Assembly: GCA_035235625.1 (NCBI GenBank)
Contig: CP141141.1
Location: 38,525,719-38,589,718 of the forward strand
Direction of reading: 5' to 3'
DNA from: Saururus chinensis
Lineage: Eukaryota; Streptophyta; Magnoliopsida; Piperales; Saururaceae
Length of the DNA stretch: 64,000 nt
The position numbers and the translations under genes are program-made. The notes under the pieces were generated by a model. It searched no databases, was not told the DNA's origin, and worked only from the letters and a program-made list of their open reading frames with translations. Shown in pieces: positions 27,415 through 39,096 of this stretch (its first letter is position 1; each line of letters opens with the position of its first letter).

Positions 27415-27580
27415 GGTTTGGGTGAAGCGGGCAGAATCTCCCCTATCTCAGGGACCGTCTCCACATCCGGCTCGGGTGAGGCGGGCAGAACCTCCCCTAG
27501 TACGGGGACCGTCTCCACGTCCGGCTCGGGTGAGGCGGGCAGAACCTCCGTTGACGTCGGGGCAGTCCTTGTTTCAAGCC
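27415..27580. repeat. 54 bp minisatellite, three copies, inside the solo LTR
   Basis: The word GCGGGCAGAA recurs at 27427, 27481 and 27535, exactly 54 bp apart. The units contain GGCTCGGGTGAG and GGGACCGTCTCCAC. Because 54 is a multiple of three the array stays open and mimics an 18-residue repeat protein, but nothing else supports coding. Confidence 0.88.
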
Positions 27581-27889
27581 GGAGAGTGGCGGACAGAACC
27601 TCTTCGAGCCTCGGGTCGTTTTTACTATTTAGAGAGGTTATCTCGAAGAACGGACCCTCTCACGACGTCGGGCACCATCGATTTAGGTAAAATTGGTTTT
27701 TAAACGGCTAAGAATGGACATGGAAAGTTTAAGAAACGCACGTTTTAAGGCATAAAAACGGCGTGGCGAAGGCAAAGAGAAGGGAAGAAGAATAGGGGCG
27801 AGTTGGGCACTCCCCCCTCCCCCCCAATTCCCTTCTTATAAGAGAAGTCAGCCATTGGATGTGCACCACGTGGCGCACGCCAACGGCCG

Positions 27890-28250
27890 ACAAAAGGCCC
27901 ATAGCCCGGCTAGCCTGCGGTTAGCCGCAAGCTAACCGCAGGGCTAACTGCGGCTAGCCCCGCAGGCTAACCGCAGGGCTAACTACGGCTAGCCCTGCTG
28001 GCTAGCTGTGCTAGCTGCGCTAGCCGCGCAGGCTATCGCCGCAGGCTAGCCACAGGGCTAGCCTGTGGCTGGCCCTACTGCAGCGGCCCAGCCGCCGCAG
28101 TTGGCCTGACCAGCTGCCTGCCGCAGCTGGTCAAGTCCTGCCGCAAAGGTGGCAGGTGGGGCTGACGTGCTGCGTCAACCCCAGCTGACGCCGACGTCAG
28201 CACCGGCTGACGCAGGTGCGTCAGCGCTGGCGTCAGCCTGCTGACGTCAC
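27890..28250. repeat. Palindromic GC-rich core of the solo LTR
   Basis: Built from overlapping copies and inversions of GCTAGC, CTGCGG and GGCTAACCGCAGG, then of CTGACG/CGTCAG. It contrasts with the AT-rich flanks. Related LTRs at 493-1740 and 30710-32610 have a GC-rich block at the same place, just upstream of the TATA box, but with different sequence. Confidence 0.8.
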
Positions 28251-28841
28251 CAATTTTATTTTTTTAAAATGAAAATTAAATTTAAAATTGGGTAACTTTT
28301 TACCCCGAACTATGAATTTCACGATCTTAGTACCGTTGGACTCGTAGAGACAAACCCTTCGAAATAAGACCACACAAGTACATGTTTCTCACAACCAAAA
28401 TGTGGGTCCCGCTAAAGACATGCACAACACAGTCGTAGTATACGATCTTGGTGTGCGAACTTTTTACATTTATTGCTTAAACCCACAAACTCTAAGAACC
28501 TTACAAATCAAATAAAAGGGTTGACGAAAAATGATACTAAAACAACGTTAATATTAATAAGTAAAGTTTATTCGGTTAAAAAAATTGGGATGTAACAATA
28601 AGCCCCTGGCTATGTTCTAACTACGGGCTATAATGCCCTAGCCCGATTATGACTACAGTGTAGACTAGACATATCTTATCAACAAAACTTGAAAATAACA
28701 ACTTAATTAGTAATTTTAATCTTAAAGTATAAAAAAAAATTAAAATAAATTATTATTTTAATATTATATTAAATATAAAAATAGTACACTTAAAATCTTG
28801 CCATAGGCCTCTAATTGTCTCAAGCCGGCCCTGGCTAGCAT

Positions 28842-30709
28842 GCATGAGTAATGGGGTTATATTAATATTTTCCTATGTATATATCTTGCAAAAGATATTT
28901 TCCCATTGCAATGTTAAGAGATCACCCCTTTCACTTTACATCATTTAGTAATTCTTTTTTTATTTAAAATCCTTCTGGTCACGGTCTTCCCAACTTGCAT
29001 TCTTTCTCTTAATCAATAACTCAACCATTACAAAGAAAATATATAAAAGGAAAAATACTTGTTGAAGTCAATGAAGAGTAGTGCATCCCCCTTTTTTCCT
29101 TTTTAAATTTTTTTGTTGTCATCTATGTTACTTGCATTTTTTTTCTTCAAATGATCGACCTTAACCCTTTAAAAATAATATATGTGTATTAACATGTCTA
29201 AAAACCTCTTTTTTCATTTTGATTCTTTAACAAAAAAATCAAAATCACCAACTTGGCCACTCAAACAAAAAACAAAAACAAAATGAAAAAAAAATATCAT
29301 TTTGATTGTGACTTTGGTAACTGGAATTGTTTATCTCACTTGAAAAGAAAAGTTGTTTAATCAATAAAATTGTATATGTTAATATCATTATAGGCCACCC
29401 CATAAAATTTTCGTGACCAATCTCAAAACTATGCCTAAAAATTTCAAACCCACCTTAAATAAGATGGACTGGGGTAAAAAGTCCCATTGATCAATCTGTC
29501 ATAAATACAAAAATTATTTTTACCTTTTTTTATAGCCTTACAACGGTTGAGAGGGAATGAGAAATGAAGGACGTTGTAAATTTTAAAAAATTTCAGTTAG
29601 TTGCGAAAGACCTCATCTAAAAGCCATTTTGTGTTATAACTTATAAGGCCAATAGTGGGCCCTACCTAATAATTATTTTTTTATTAAAAATATATAAAAA
29701 TATAACCGAACAAAAAAACATAATAGTCTGGTCCTAGACTGCTTAGGGCCGGCCGAACTTTTAAAAGTTTGCCTAAGGCTAAAAATAGACTAACAGGGTA
29801 GGCCATTGCCTAGCTTTGGAACGGCCTGACCAAGACCAATTTCAACCATGTCCATCACTGCTTAAGAATGAAGGACATACATTTCTTGTACTATATATAA
29901 AGAAGAAACTAGCAAATGATGGCATCTTTTCTCCTCTTAATAATTTTGACCTTTGGAAAGGGAAAATAAATTAAGGAAAACGTAATAAAACCTGTTGTAG
30001 TGAATGAATGGATATGCAGTTAAGTTGTCCCATCACTTTGCATATGTTTGGTTGGTAAAATTGAGAAAATCATTCTTTCTCATCTCCAACATTTGGAAAG
30101 TTTCCCCTTGATGGCTCGTGCTCACTTACATCCACTTTTTCATGCTCTTGTTCTCGCAATGCATAGAGCTTCTTGAGTTATTTAACCAGCATTAGGGTTG
30201 TTGGATATAAAATATAACTTAGATTTTGGAAGATTTGGGAAGAATTAAGTGGATACTAGCAAATTTTGGTTTGGTAAGCAAGTTCTTTGCCTAAATTTAG
30301 GATGGAATCAAATCTTAATATCTCCTCAAGAAATCTTTTCCAAGAAGTTCAAAGATCTTTACCTAGAGGAGATTTAGATATTGGACCTATTTTTAACTAG
30401 GTACTGTTTCCTTATCTCCTTATTTGGTTTTGCATGATGTTCAATGTGTCCCAACTATGAAGTCATGTTTATGAGTATTTTCATATTTCTTAGACAAAAC
30501 AATTGAAAGTAATGGACGCAGATTTTTCTTAATCCAAAGCTTGAGTGGTTCATTGGCATGTCGAAGATTTAAGTATACAAAGCCTCATGTAATGATCAGT
30601 CTTCCATGAAGATTTAAAAGGTAAACAATCACACACATTACAAACTTCAAGTTAAGATGAAAGTAACCGAAGTAATTATCAAATGAAGATGAAAGTAAAG
30701 AAGTATATA
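28842..30709. other. AT-rich intergenic sequence with repeat debris
   Basis: No gene is seen. 29730-29830 contains GGGCCGGCCGAAC and GGTAGGCCATTGCC, which look like pieces of another decayed hAT-type element, but ends and duplications could not be assigned. The rest is AT-rich with stops in all frames. Confidence 0.4.
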
Positions 30710-32610
30710 TGTAACGACCCAACCCGAGCCGGGCCCACAAAATCACTAATAAGAAATTAAAATTTTCCTTAAACCAGGAATCATCGTCTGAGTGCGAGAA
30801 GTACAACATTCGTCTACGCACTACGGAGCTTAAGGCTTCCTCGTACGTAGACTTAGGTTGTAACGACCATTTACACACAACGAAACTTCATAATTCGTCG
30901 CGTGTAAAATAGAATAAAAAATATTATTTATAATGATTTGGATCGGGCCAACGTTGCCTTGCCGTTGGTTGCCTACGTACGTATTGGATATTATTCTAAT
31001 ACGATCGGATCTGAACGTAGTTCTGCCTAATGGCTACTACATATAACAAGCATCACAAAATCGTATAACATATGTATCTTCGAATATTTAACCAGAAGTA
31101 TACAAAAACTCGTCATATATCGGAGTCAAGTGGAAGTTAATAAATTAACGGAATCGTACATCTCTTTCTACCACAGAGCGGGATCAAAATTACATACACA
31201 TATCTCGCTCCATTACTGAATCGAGACTGAGCACATCAAACGGCTCACTCTATCACTGAGCCGAGACCGGACACACATATCACACGTCTTGCTCTACCCT
31301 AGAGCAAGACATCACATCAAGACATATAAGCGTACATCATGACATATAAGCATACATCAAGCATATGGATCAAAGCATAGCACACACATCGTTCTATAAT
31401 TAAAAGAAGAGATCAGAAAAGCTTACTACCCTCATGTCTCGTATGGTAGCGGTATACAGAGTCGCCCATATGAGCATCTTCCCCTTCAGATCCAAAGATA
31501 TTAGGCGGAGCTTCCTCTAGCCTCTATACGTTCCTCATCTTGTACCGAAAGACTACGTATAAATGTTCTCCTTGCCGGAGACTCTTCTCGTTTTCTGTGC
31601 CCGTGAGTGGTGGACAGAACCTCCCATACTCTGGATTACTTCTCTTAATGTAGCCCGATAACTTTGGACAGAACCCCATCTTGCTCCGGGCCCCTATTTC
31701 TTGTTCGGTGCTCGAGGATAACGGGCGGAGCCTCTCCTTGTCTCGGGGCATTTCCTCCTTATATGGTTGTCGACTCAAAGAACAGACCTCTCCATCATGT
31801 AGAACATACTCGATTTAATCAAGAATGCCTCTTGGATGGACTAAATCGGAGTTAGGATGCTTAAGAACGGGGAGAAAGAAGTTTGTCGGTGCTCGGGCAG
31901 AACCTTTCCTTGTCTCGAGGCATTTCTTCCTTATACGGTCTCCGAATCGAAGAAAGGACCACTCCATCGCGTAGAGCACACTTGATTTAGTAGGAAACGG
32001 GTCTTAAACGGCCTTAATCGGCCTCAGAATGGTCAGAAACGGGGGGAGGGAAAATCTCCTGAAAAATCGGAAGAAATGGGGTATTTATAGCTCCCCGAGC
32101 CGCGCCAAAACCGCGGTGCCGCGCCGCTGGTTTCGGGCGGCGGCGCCCACAGGAGCCGCGCGGGTCGCACCTGCGTGAACCCGCAGCACCCGTTGAAACG
32201 CGCCCCGCGGTTTTGCGGGCACGCGTTGCGCCGCACCGCGCCGTTCTTCTTTTATTTTTCATTTTTATTCTTAAAACTTCAAACACGCGTAACTTTTTCC
32301 CCCGGATTCGGATTCGCGCGTTCTTGGTACCATTGGATTCATATCGACATGCCCTTCGATACCAACCCACTTAAAGAAGCAAATCACACTATTTCCAAGT
32401 GGGTCCCGCCTATTTTCTACGCTTGTCGAGATCATAACTTCCGGTCCCGACCTCTGTTTTGCATGTTCTTTGAATTGTTACGCTCATTTCTTCGAGCTCT
32501 ACTCAAGTACAGAGGTTTCAACTTCCGAAACACTCTAAAACTCCTCTAATGGTTATCTAATTACCTCTAACCTCATCGGCTAAACGAGATTAGAAAATCG
32601 GGGTGTTACA
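30710..32610 (-). mobile_element. Solo LTR, 1,901 bp, same gypsy-like family
   Basis: On the minus strand it starts TGTAACACCCCGATTTTC and ends GGGTCGTTACA. A 5 bp duplication ATATA (30705-30709, 32611-32615) flanks it, though the right copy sits in an AT microsatellite and is weak evidence alone. A TATA-like GCTATAAATACCCC lies near 32082. Features shared with 26534-28597 include CAGAACCTCCC repeats and a GC-rich core (32095-32245). A block of about 110 bp is duplicated inside (31708-31824 and 31892-32000). Without an internal region it is a solo LTR. Confidence 0.85.
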
Positions 32611-32634
32611 ATATATATATATATATATATATAT
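32611..32634. repeat. AT dinucleotide microsatellite
   Basis: Twelve AT units directly at the right edge of the solo LTR. It may have grown from the target site. Confidence 0.9.
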
Positions 32635-32709
32635 CTTTTATAGAACCTCGGTTGGCAGCTTATTATATTCGGCAGTAACAAGACCAAATATTACCTAAGC
32701 TTCAAGCTT

Positions 32710-33150
32710 GTTATCTGAAAGCAAGTCAAACTCAATTTGTGGCTGCTAAGAGATCAAGTCTTTAGATGCATTCAAGGTATACTTCATTTTGACATTTTCT
32801 ATGAGAAAATGGTTGATACAAAATTGTTTTGGATTTTGCAATAGTAATTGGGTCATAAGTGTTGATGATAAGAAAACTTTTGGATATGTTTTCTCTCTCA
32901 AGTAGGTATATTGTACTTTCATGAGCATTTAAAAAGAAAGAAAGTACTACATTATCTTCCATTGAGATCGAATATATTTAAGCCTCGATGGCAACTACAT
33001 AAGTAATATGACTAAGAAGAATTATAGAAGAAGTTGATGAAAAGCAAAGTGAAGTTATCCACTTGTGTGTGATAGCAAATTAGTCATTGCTATGACAGAG
33101 AACCTTGTTTGTCATAGCTGAACAAAGCACATTGCTATCAAGCATGTAAC
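32710..33150 (+). mobile_element. Ty1/copia fragment (end of reverse transcriptase and RNase H)
   Basis: Plus-strand frames give YLKASQTQFVAAKRS (end of the reverse transcriptase region), then SVDDKKTFGYVFSL, KKESTTLSSIEIEYI and LRRIIEEVDEKQSEVIHLC. These match the copia RNase H order S.DDRKSTSGYVF, KKQ..VALST.EAEY, WLR..L. Several stops and shifts show it is inactive. Neither its LTRs nor the integrase part are attached here. Confidence 0.8.
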
Positions 33151-33821
33151 ATAATACACACAAAATATATCTAATTTATCTACCTTAATTTTTACCTAAT
33201 TTGCTAGTGTGGTATTAAGTTAATTTAGTTTTAATTAGGGTTTATTAGTATTATGATAGAAATTAAAGTTAATTATTTATTTTACACAAATTATTAATTT
33301 AGACATGTATTCGAATCAATTCAGAATTAGACTATTATTTTACTCATCTAAAATATGGCATTTTATGTTCTATAGGTCAGAGAGCTGCTTCTTGAGGTAG
33401 GTGGACCGTGCACAGGTAGCTTACAAAATCCTATATCGCTCAGAAGTTATTTGGAGGTGTTCAAGAGGTCATGAAAATGCTAGAAGAGTAAACTTGCAAA
33501 ATGGGTCGAAGTTGTGAACTTGAATATAGCTCAATCAATCATAACAAAATGCGGCATAAATTACTTTCGGTAAAACAAATTGAAGATATATAAAGCCTTG
33601 AAGAATTTTATAGGTTTGATCATGGGGTGAGAGGATCGCATACATGTGAGAGTCCTTCACGTGAATTCCCATTAGCAGGGGTAGAGAGGGGATTAGAGAT
33701 TGGTTGACTCTATAGTTGGCAATGAGGAATTAAATAAATGATTTTAGTGGCATGTTACAAATTGTAATAAAACGGAACCAGCAAGCCTAATACATAAGCT
33801 TGTGAGATCTTGTACATATAT
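33151..33821. other. Non-coding sequence following the copia fragment
   Basis: AT-rich, without a gene. It may contain the copia 3' region, but no LTR pair was recognised. Confidence 0.3.
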
Positions 33822-35901
33822 TGTAATATTCAGGATTTTTCTAAGTTTCTAAACTTGACCATGTAGAAAATAGTATGTTTGTCCCTTTAACCTTATCATT
33901 TAAATAACTTTTAAAATAGATAAAAGTTAATGCTGAGACTAATGTGGTTAGAAATTAGACAGAAAAAAACTTTGAAACACTACCAATAATGTATAAATCA
34001 ATTGGGATAGAGATATGGTCGTTCAAAGTTGAGTATCATATGTAGAACTTGTTTACCCAAATTAGGTGTACAAATGGACCACTTCATGAGCTTTGTGGGC
34101 CCAGTTGTGACGGAAATAGGTTTAGGGTGCCCAATTAGGCTGTTTAATAGAGGTTTACTTGGCCCAAAGTCCTTAGTGATTAGAAACCTTAATCCTCATT
34201 AACTATAAATACCCATCTAAGGCCTAATTGAAGGAGAAGCTTTTGGGGGTCAACAGAGTAGAGAAGGAGCTGTCAAAGTATTTTTTCGGTGAACGTGGTT
34301 GGCGACAGAGTTAGGGAAGAGCATGCGCAATGACTGGTGTTTAGAGAGGTTGGTTGTATAACCCATACATTAATCGTATGGTTAGAATATTAATTTCTTG
34401 TATATTGGGGGAATTGGACATGCCACCGAGCAACCAAACTCCTGTTGCTTTCCTACATGTTGGGTCTGCCTGCATTTGCAAGTCATCAGGCTCTGGTCTA
34501 GGTCAGGTGACCCAACCCACTTTGGCCAAGACCTAGGCGTGCTAAACCTGGCCCAGAGTCTAGGCCGATTCGTCTAAAAAAAATAGTTCACCATTGAACT
34601 AGGTCTAGTTCTATGGGGTAAAGACTTAGGAAATTTTTAGAAAATTTATGAAATTACCCGGGAAACATGACGAGTGCTTTGACCAAGTTCAGCTAGAGGA
34701 AAAATCTAATAGGCTATAAAATAATTATTTTACCCTTACTTCTGAACCATGGTATACTATTTAAGTACCGATTTGGCATCCAGTTTAGGGGCCTATGAGT
34801 AGAGTTAAAATTTGAAAGAAATCCCAACTATAAGTAGTGTTCCCTATATTTAGACCAAGATGCATGGTTGGAAATAATCCCAGTAAATGGGTAATTGACT
34901 ATTTTTTCCTTAAGGTTAGTGGTGAATAAGTAACCAAACCAAGGTTGGTTTAAGGGGGTTTTGACCTTGTAAAATAACAAAAAAATTATCACCCAGGACA
35001 TGAAGAAGCACCGTCAATATTAGCTTCAAACCCATTGGAGTTGGGGAAGACCCTAAAAAAATGACAGACATACCCTATGAGAGACCATCCCACATTCGCA
35101 TGAATCGAATTACTAACCAATAGGAGAGTGAAACCTCTTAAAAGGTCAAGAACTTGAAACCTAATAAAGGAGAGGTTTGTATCCCATGTGGGAAAATTAC
35201 TTAATACCCTTAGGGGCAACTTAACCCATTTTTATAAAGATAGATATATATAACCCGAGGAAAGTTAGAGCATGAGAGTACTAGTTTTCTAATGACATAA
35301 TTGAGTCAAGCTTTGATAGTACTATTTGTTGGACTTATGTGGGCTGTATTATTTATGTTTTTATTGGATTTGGCCAGAACATCTAATTAAAATAAAGACT
35401 AAAATACCCTCAGAGGGGCTGAGACTAGTTCATATAGTGAATCCCTTGACCTAACCATTTGCCTTAATTAATAAATTAATGACAGTTTTGAGTCTTGACC
35501 CTACTCTCAAAGATATTGATATGGTTTAGTATGGTTATTCTAAATCCTTGCTTGTTGGATGAGCACTGATAGGGCTAGATATACTTTTGTTTAATTTTAG
35601 GTCTATTGATGAGCTATTGATTTTGTCATGTCATTGCAACTCTCCATTGGAGGGAGCTCTATATGAGCCTTGCTCACAATTAATCTATTCAAGATCATTT
35701 AATGTACACGCATTTAGAGTAGTTGACATCCTACTTAGTTAGTTTTTCTCACTACTTTCATTTATGTCTAGATATGGTTAAACTTTAATTATCATGATCT
35801 GGATATTTAATCGAATAATTTACTTTATATTTAAGAAAAATATCTTTATATTTTATAATATATTTTTTATTAAAAAAGTTTTGAAAATTACGATCATGAC
35901 A
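33822..35901 (+). mobile_element. Solo LTR, 2,080 bp, related to the 13911-20132 element
   Basis: It starts TGTAATATTC and ends GATCATGACA, with the 5 bp duplication TATAT on both sides (33817-33821, 35902-35906). A TATA-like CTATAAATACCC lies near 34204. It aligns with both ends and one internal unit of the 6.2 kb element, and its first 200 bp also match a fragment at 42437-42640. It has no coding sequence. Confidence 0.85.
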
Positions 35902-36093
35902 TATATTATTCAGTAGGACCCGCACAACTATTTATCCCTTTTTTGTCGAGAGGTCCTAATTGGCTCAAAGTGATAAGGTAAGCTTCGGATGCAACAGCTA
36001 CAAACAAGAGATGGTTGGCTGAGACGAAAACAAAATGATATGGAGATTATTGTATAGTATGGAAATCTAAGCATGTGAGAGTCCATAGATTAC

Positions 36094-36240
36094 CTATAAA
36101 TACAGCCGGTTTTGATCACCCTCCAAGCAGCCCTAATAGTAGTACATACTACATAGCTATAGCTAGCAAGCATGGAAATTAAGGCGTACCGGCTCACTTT
36201 CTTCTTCTTAATCTTATACTCTCTTTGTCGCGCATATTAA
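36094..36240 (+). pseudogene. Orphan promoter and signal-peptide start, cut short
   Basis: A good TATA box, CTATAAATAC at 36094, is followed 78 bp later by an ATG at 36172. This opens a 22-codon frame, MEIKAYRLTFFFLILYSL then CRAY-stop, which has the shape of a secretory signal peptide. From about 36217 the sequence becomes TACTCTCTTTGTCGCGCATA, resembling one end of a Stowaway-type MITE. I infer that the 5' end of a gene for a secreted or membrane protein was truncated here, possibly a former CRK given its place 370 bp upstream of CRK-B. It could also be a genuine tiny peptide gene. Confidence 0.4.
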
Positions 36241-36536
36241 GTGTTATATTTACTTATTTAAATAAATTTTAAAAAACCAATTAAGACATTTTTAATCCCT
36301 ACAAAGAGAAGAACTATCAGTTAGGCAGTCCTAATTAATTGATACTCATCCTCCGCATGGACGCCTTCCTGGAAACACCTCATATGACCAAGAAACCAAC
36401 TGGTTTTGGTTTTTTTGACGGGAGACCAAGAAAACAATGGAAACTCAATCAGGCCTCCCACCGCACTAGTCCAAATCCCCCCCATTCCTCTTCATTTCCC
36501 ACAATAGTAAGCAAATCAAAGTACTCTGCCGTCTGC

Positions 36537-36547
36537 CTATAAATATA
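36537..36547 (+). promoter_or_regulatory. TATA box of CRK-B
   Basis: CTATAAATATA lies 65-75 bp upstream of the CRK-B start codon, consistent with a short leader. Confidence 0.65.
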
Positions 36548-36611
36548 ATCAGATCCATCCTCCCAGCTCCACCACTGGTCATATAGCTTAGCGAAGCACG
36601 CTTCCGAAACC

Positions 36612-39096
36612 ATGGCCAAAGCCATAGCCATGGCGCAGCTCATCTTCATCCTCCTCATCTCCTCCATGTCCACCCTCCTCGTTTCCTCCCAGAACATATC
36701 CGGGCCGCAGACCTTCTTCCTCCAGCAAGGCTGCAGCCAGTACAACGCTACTAACACCACCTCCTTCTTCAACAACCGCAACACCACCTTCTCCCAGCTC
36801 CGCACCTTGCTGCGCTCCACCCACTTCGCCACCTTCAACCTCCCCCGCGCCTCCACCCCCATCTATGCTATATCCCAGTGCCGAGACTATCTCTCCACGG
36901 CCGACTGCCTCGCCTGCTTCGACGCCGCTGCGGCCCGCATCAGAAACTGTTCCGCTGCCAACGGCGCCCGGGTGTCCCTCGATGGCTGCTTTCTCCGGTA
37001 CGAGAGCAACAACTTCTATGACCAGGGCGTCGCCGAGGGCAACCAGGGCTACTGCGGCAACCGGACATTGTCCCGGACTGCCGGGTTCAATGATACGGTG
37101 TCGATCCTGCTGCAGGACCTGGCGGCAGCGACGCCTAAGGTCAATGGGTTCTTTACGGCGGGCGCAAGGGTGGTGACTGGGAGCAACACGACGGCCTACG
37201 GGGTGGCACAGTGCACGCAGACGACCACCGCGGACTCCTGCGGTAGCTGCCTCCGGTTGGCCGTCAACAACATCGCGCGATGCCCGCCGGACACCGACGC
37301 AAGGGCAGTGGACGCCGGGTGCTTCATGAGGTACTCCTCCTCCGCCTTCTTCAGCAGCAACCAGACCATGGACCTCGAGCGCCTCTTGAAGTCTGGTAAG
37401 CAACCTCTTACTAGCACATTTTTGACTCTACAAGTGTTCTTCTTTCTTCTTCTCCTTTTTCCTGAAAGAGAATTTAAAGACAGAACTTGATTGTGTGTAG
37501 GGAGTTCTGATAAGAAGAAGAAGGCAATTATTGGGGGAGTTGTTGGAGGATTTGGGCTGCTTCTGCTTCTGCTCATCTTGTTCATGTTGCTTCAGTCCAA
37601 AAAGTCCAAGAGGAAGGAAAGAGGTACTGCTGATTCACCTAACTGCATCCATTATTCAAGACAGAATAAGAATTGATGTGAATATCAGCCGGAAATTGAC
37701 TTTATAATGTTTATACACAGTCAATTAGCCGGCTGATTAGGTGTTTTGATGCTTTTTGTTATTGATGAAAAGAATGATTGGCGGGTGCAGGTGACATTTT
37801 GGGGGCGACTGAGCTGAGAGGCCCACTGAATTACCGGTACAAGGATCTCAAGTCGGCCACCAAGAACTTCAGCGAAGAGAACAAGCTCGGGGAAGGTGGA
37901 TTTGGTGATGTCTACAAGGTAATTGATCGATTTAATGATCTCCTTCAGGCACTCTAATGCCTCTGTAGCACCTCTGATTGAGCTTTTCTGGACCCATATG
38001 CAACAGGGTACACTGAAGAACGGAAAAATAGTGGCAGTGAAGAAGCTTGTAATAGGCAACTCGGCCAAGGCCAAGGCAGACTTCGAGAGTGAGGTCAAGC
38101 TTATAACCAATGTTCATCACCGGAATCTTGTTCGCCTCCTTGGCTGCTGCAAGAAAGGAACTCAGCTGCTTCTTGTGTACGAGTACATGGCGAATGGAAG
38201 TCTAGACAAGTTCTTGTTTGGTGACAATTGTGGGACTCTGAACTGGAAGCAGAGATTTGACATAATTGTGGGCATGGCTCGGGGGCTGGCCTATCTGCAC
38301 GAAGAGTTCCATGCCTGCATCATTCACAGAGACATTAAATCGAGCAACATACTGCTTGACGATTGGTTTCAGGCAAAGATTGCAGATTTTGGGCTGGCCC
38401 GGCTTCTCCCTGAGGACCAGAGTCATCTCAGCACCAATTTCGCAGGAACATTGTATGTCAACCAAGAAAAGATATTCAAATTGGCCATCTTATCTCATAT
38501 GCAACTTAATTTATGAAACAGGGGTTAATTCAAATCAATTTAATGATCAAACAGGGGATACACTGCACCGGAGTATGCTATCCATGGACAGCTCTCTGAG
38601 AAGGTGGACATGTACAGCTTCGGAGTGGTGGTACTAGAGATCGTCAGCGGTCGAAGAAGTGTAGATGTTAAGGCCGAAGCTGCAAACCAATACCTCCTTG
38701 AATGGGTAAATTTTTAAAATTCAACATCTCTCACTGTAGTATTCAATTTATGATTTCAGAGTTGTTGGAAATAACTAGATTTTGAATCAACAGGCCTGGA
38801 ATCTATATGAAGAGGACAGGCTGATCGAGCTGATCGACCCCAGTTTGGATCGGAGCGAGTACGACGCCGGGGAAGTGAAGAAGGTGCTGGAGGTGGCGCT
38901 CATGTGCACACAAGCCTCGGTGGCTGCAAGACCCAGCATGTCGCAGGTGGTGGTGATGCTGGTGAGCAGGGCTGTGACGGTGCAGGAGCCGAGCAGGCCC
39001 ATGTTCATCGACGGCACAAGGCCAGCTGACGATGAGAAGTCCACTCCACCTGCCTCCAATGCCACCATTTCCACCGTCCAATTCTCTGCTCGCTGA
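36612..39096 (+). CDS. Cysteine-rich receptor-like protein kinase, CRK2-like (CRK-B)
   Basis: Six exons join into 644 residues: 36612-37395, 37501-37623, 37791-37918, 38007-38452, 38555-38705, 38794-39096. The ATG has a strong context (ACCATGG). A signal peptide (about 1-26) precedes two Gnk2/DUF26 domains, each with C-X8-C-X2-C ([13 protein letters not shown] and [13 protein letters not shown]). Exon 2 encodes a leucine-rich membrane span followed by a basic KKSKRKER stop-transfer. The kinase has [14 protein letters not shown] with Lys357, HRDIKSSN with Asp454, DFG Asp472 and APEY, so it should be active. It ends TVQFSAR. Exon 4 here equals exons 4 and 5 of its two relatives joined exactly (446 = 214 + 232 bases), so one intron has been lost cleanly. 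Likely role: plasma-membrane stress or defence signalling, from family knowledge. Confidence 0.93.

Larger units (their letters stand above)
26534..28597 (-). mobile_element. Solo LTR, 2,064 bp, Ty3/gypsy-like, with exact target duplication
   Basis: The ends TGTTACGTCCC and GGATGTAACA are flanked by the perfect 5 bp duplication ATAAG (26529-26533, 28598-28602). On the minus strand it starts TGTTACATCCC, the normal orientation of such LTRs, with a TATA-like CTTATAAG near 27838. There is no internal region, so it is a solo LTR left by LTR-LTR recombination. It carries a 54 bp minisatellite and a palindromic GC-rich core. It is inserted in the hAT element at 25504-28833, so it is younger than that element. 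Confidence 0.92.
25504..28833. mobile_element. Non-autonomous hAT element with a solo LTR nested inside
   Basis: The 8 bp target duplication GCTAGCAT is perfect at 25496-25503 and 28834-28841. The ends are CAAGGGTGGCTAGACC and, in reverse, CAGGGCCGGCTTGAGAC, imperfect inverted repeats as in decayed hAT elements. Without the nested LTR (26534-28597 plus its duplication) the element is about 1.26 kb. It has no transposase frame. It lies between CRK-A and CRK-B. Confidence 0.85.

Noticed and set aside
27373..27703. Open frames with repeated Gly/Ser/Thr or Pro/Arg-rich 18-residue units
   Set aside because: They come from a 54 bp minisatellite inside a solo LTR, stay open only because 54 is divisible by three, and are open in more than one frame.
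36588..37403. Long minus-strand frame (271 codons) opposite CRK-B exon 1
   Set aside because: It is a shadow of GC-rich coding sequence; the plus strand carries the conserved Gnk2 domains. The same applies to 47463-48029 minus and 24397-24747 minus.
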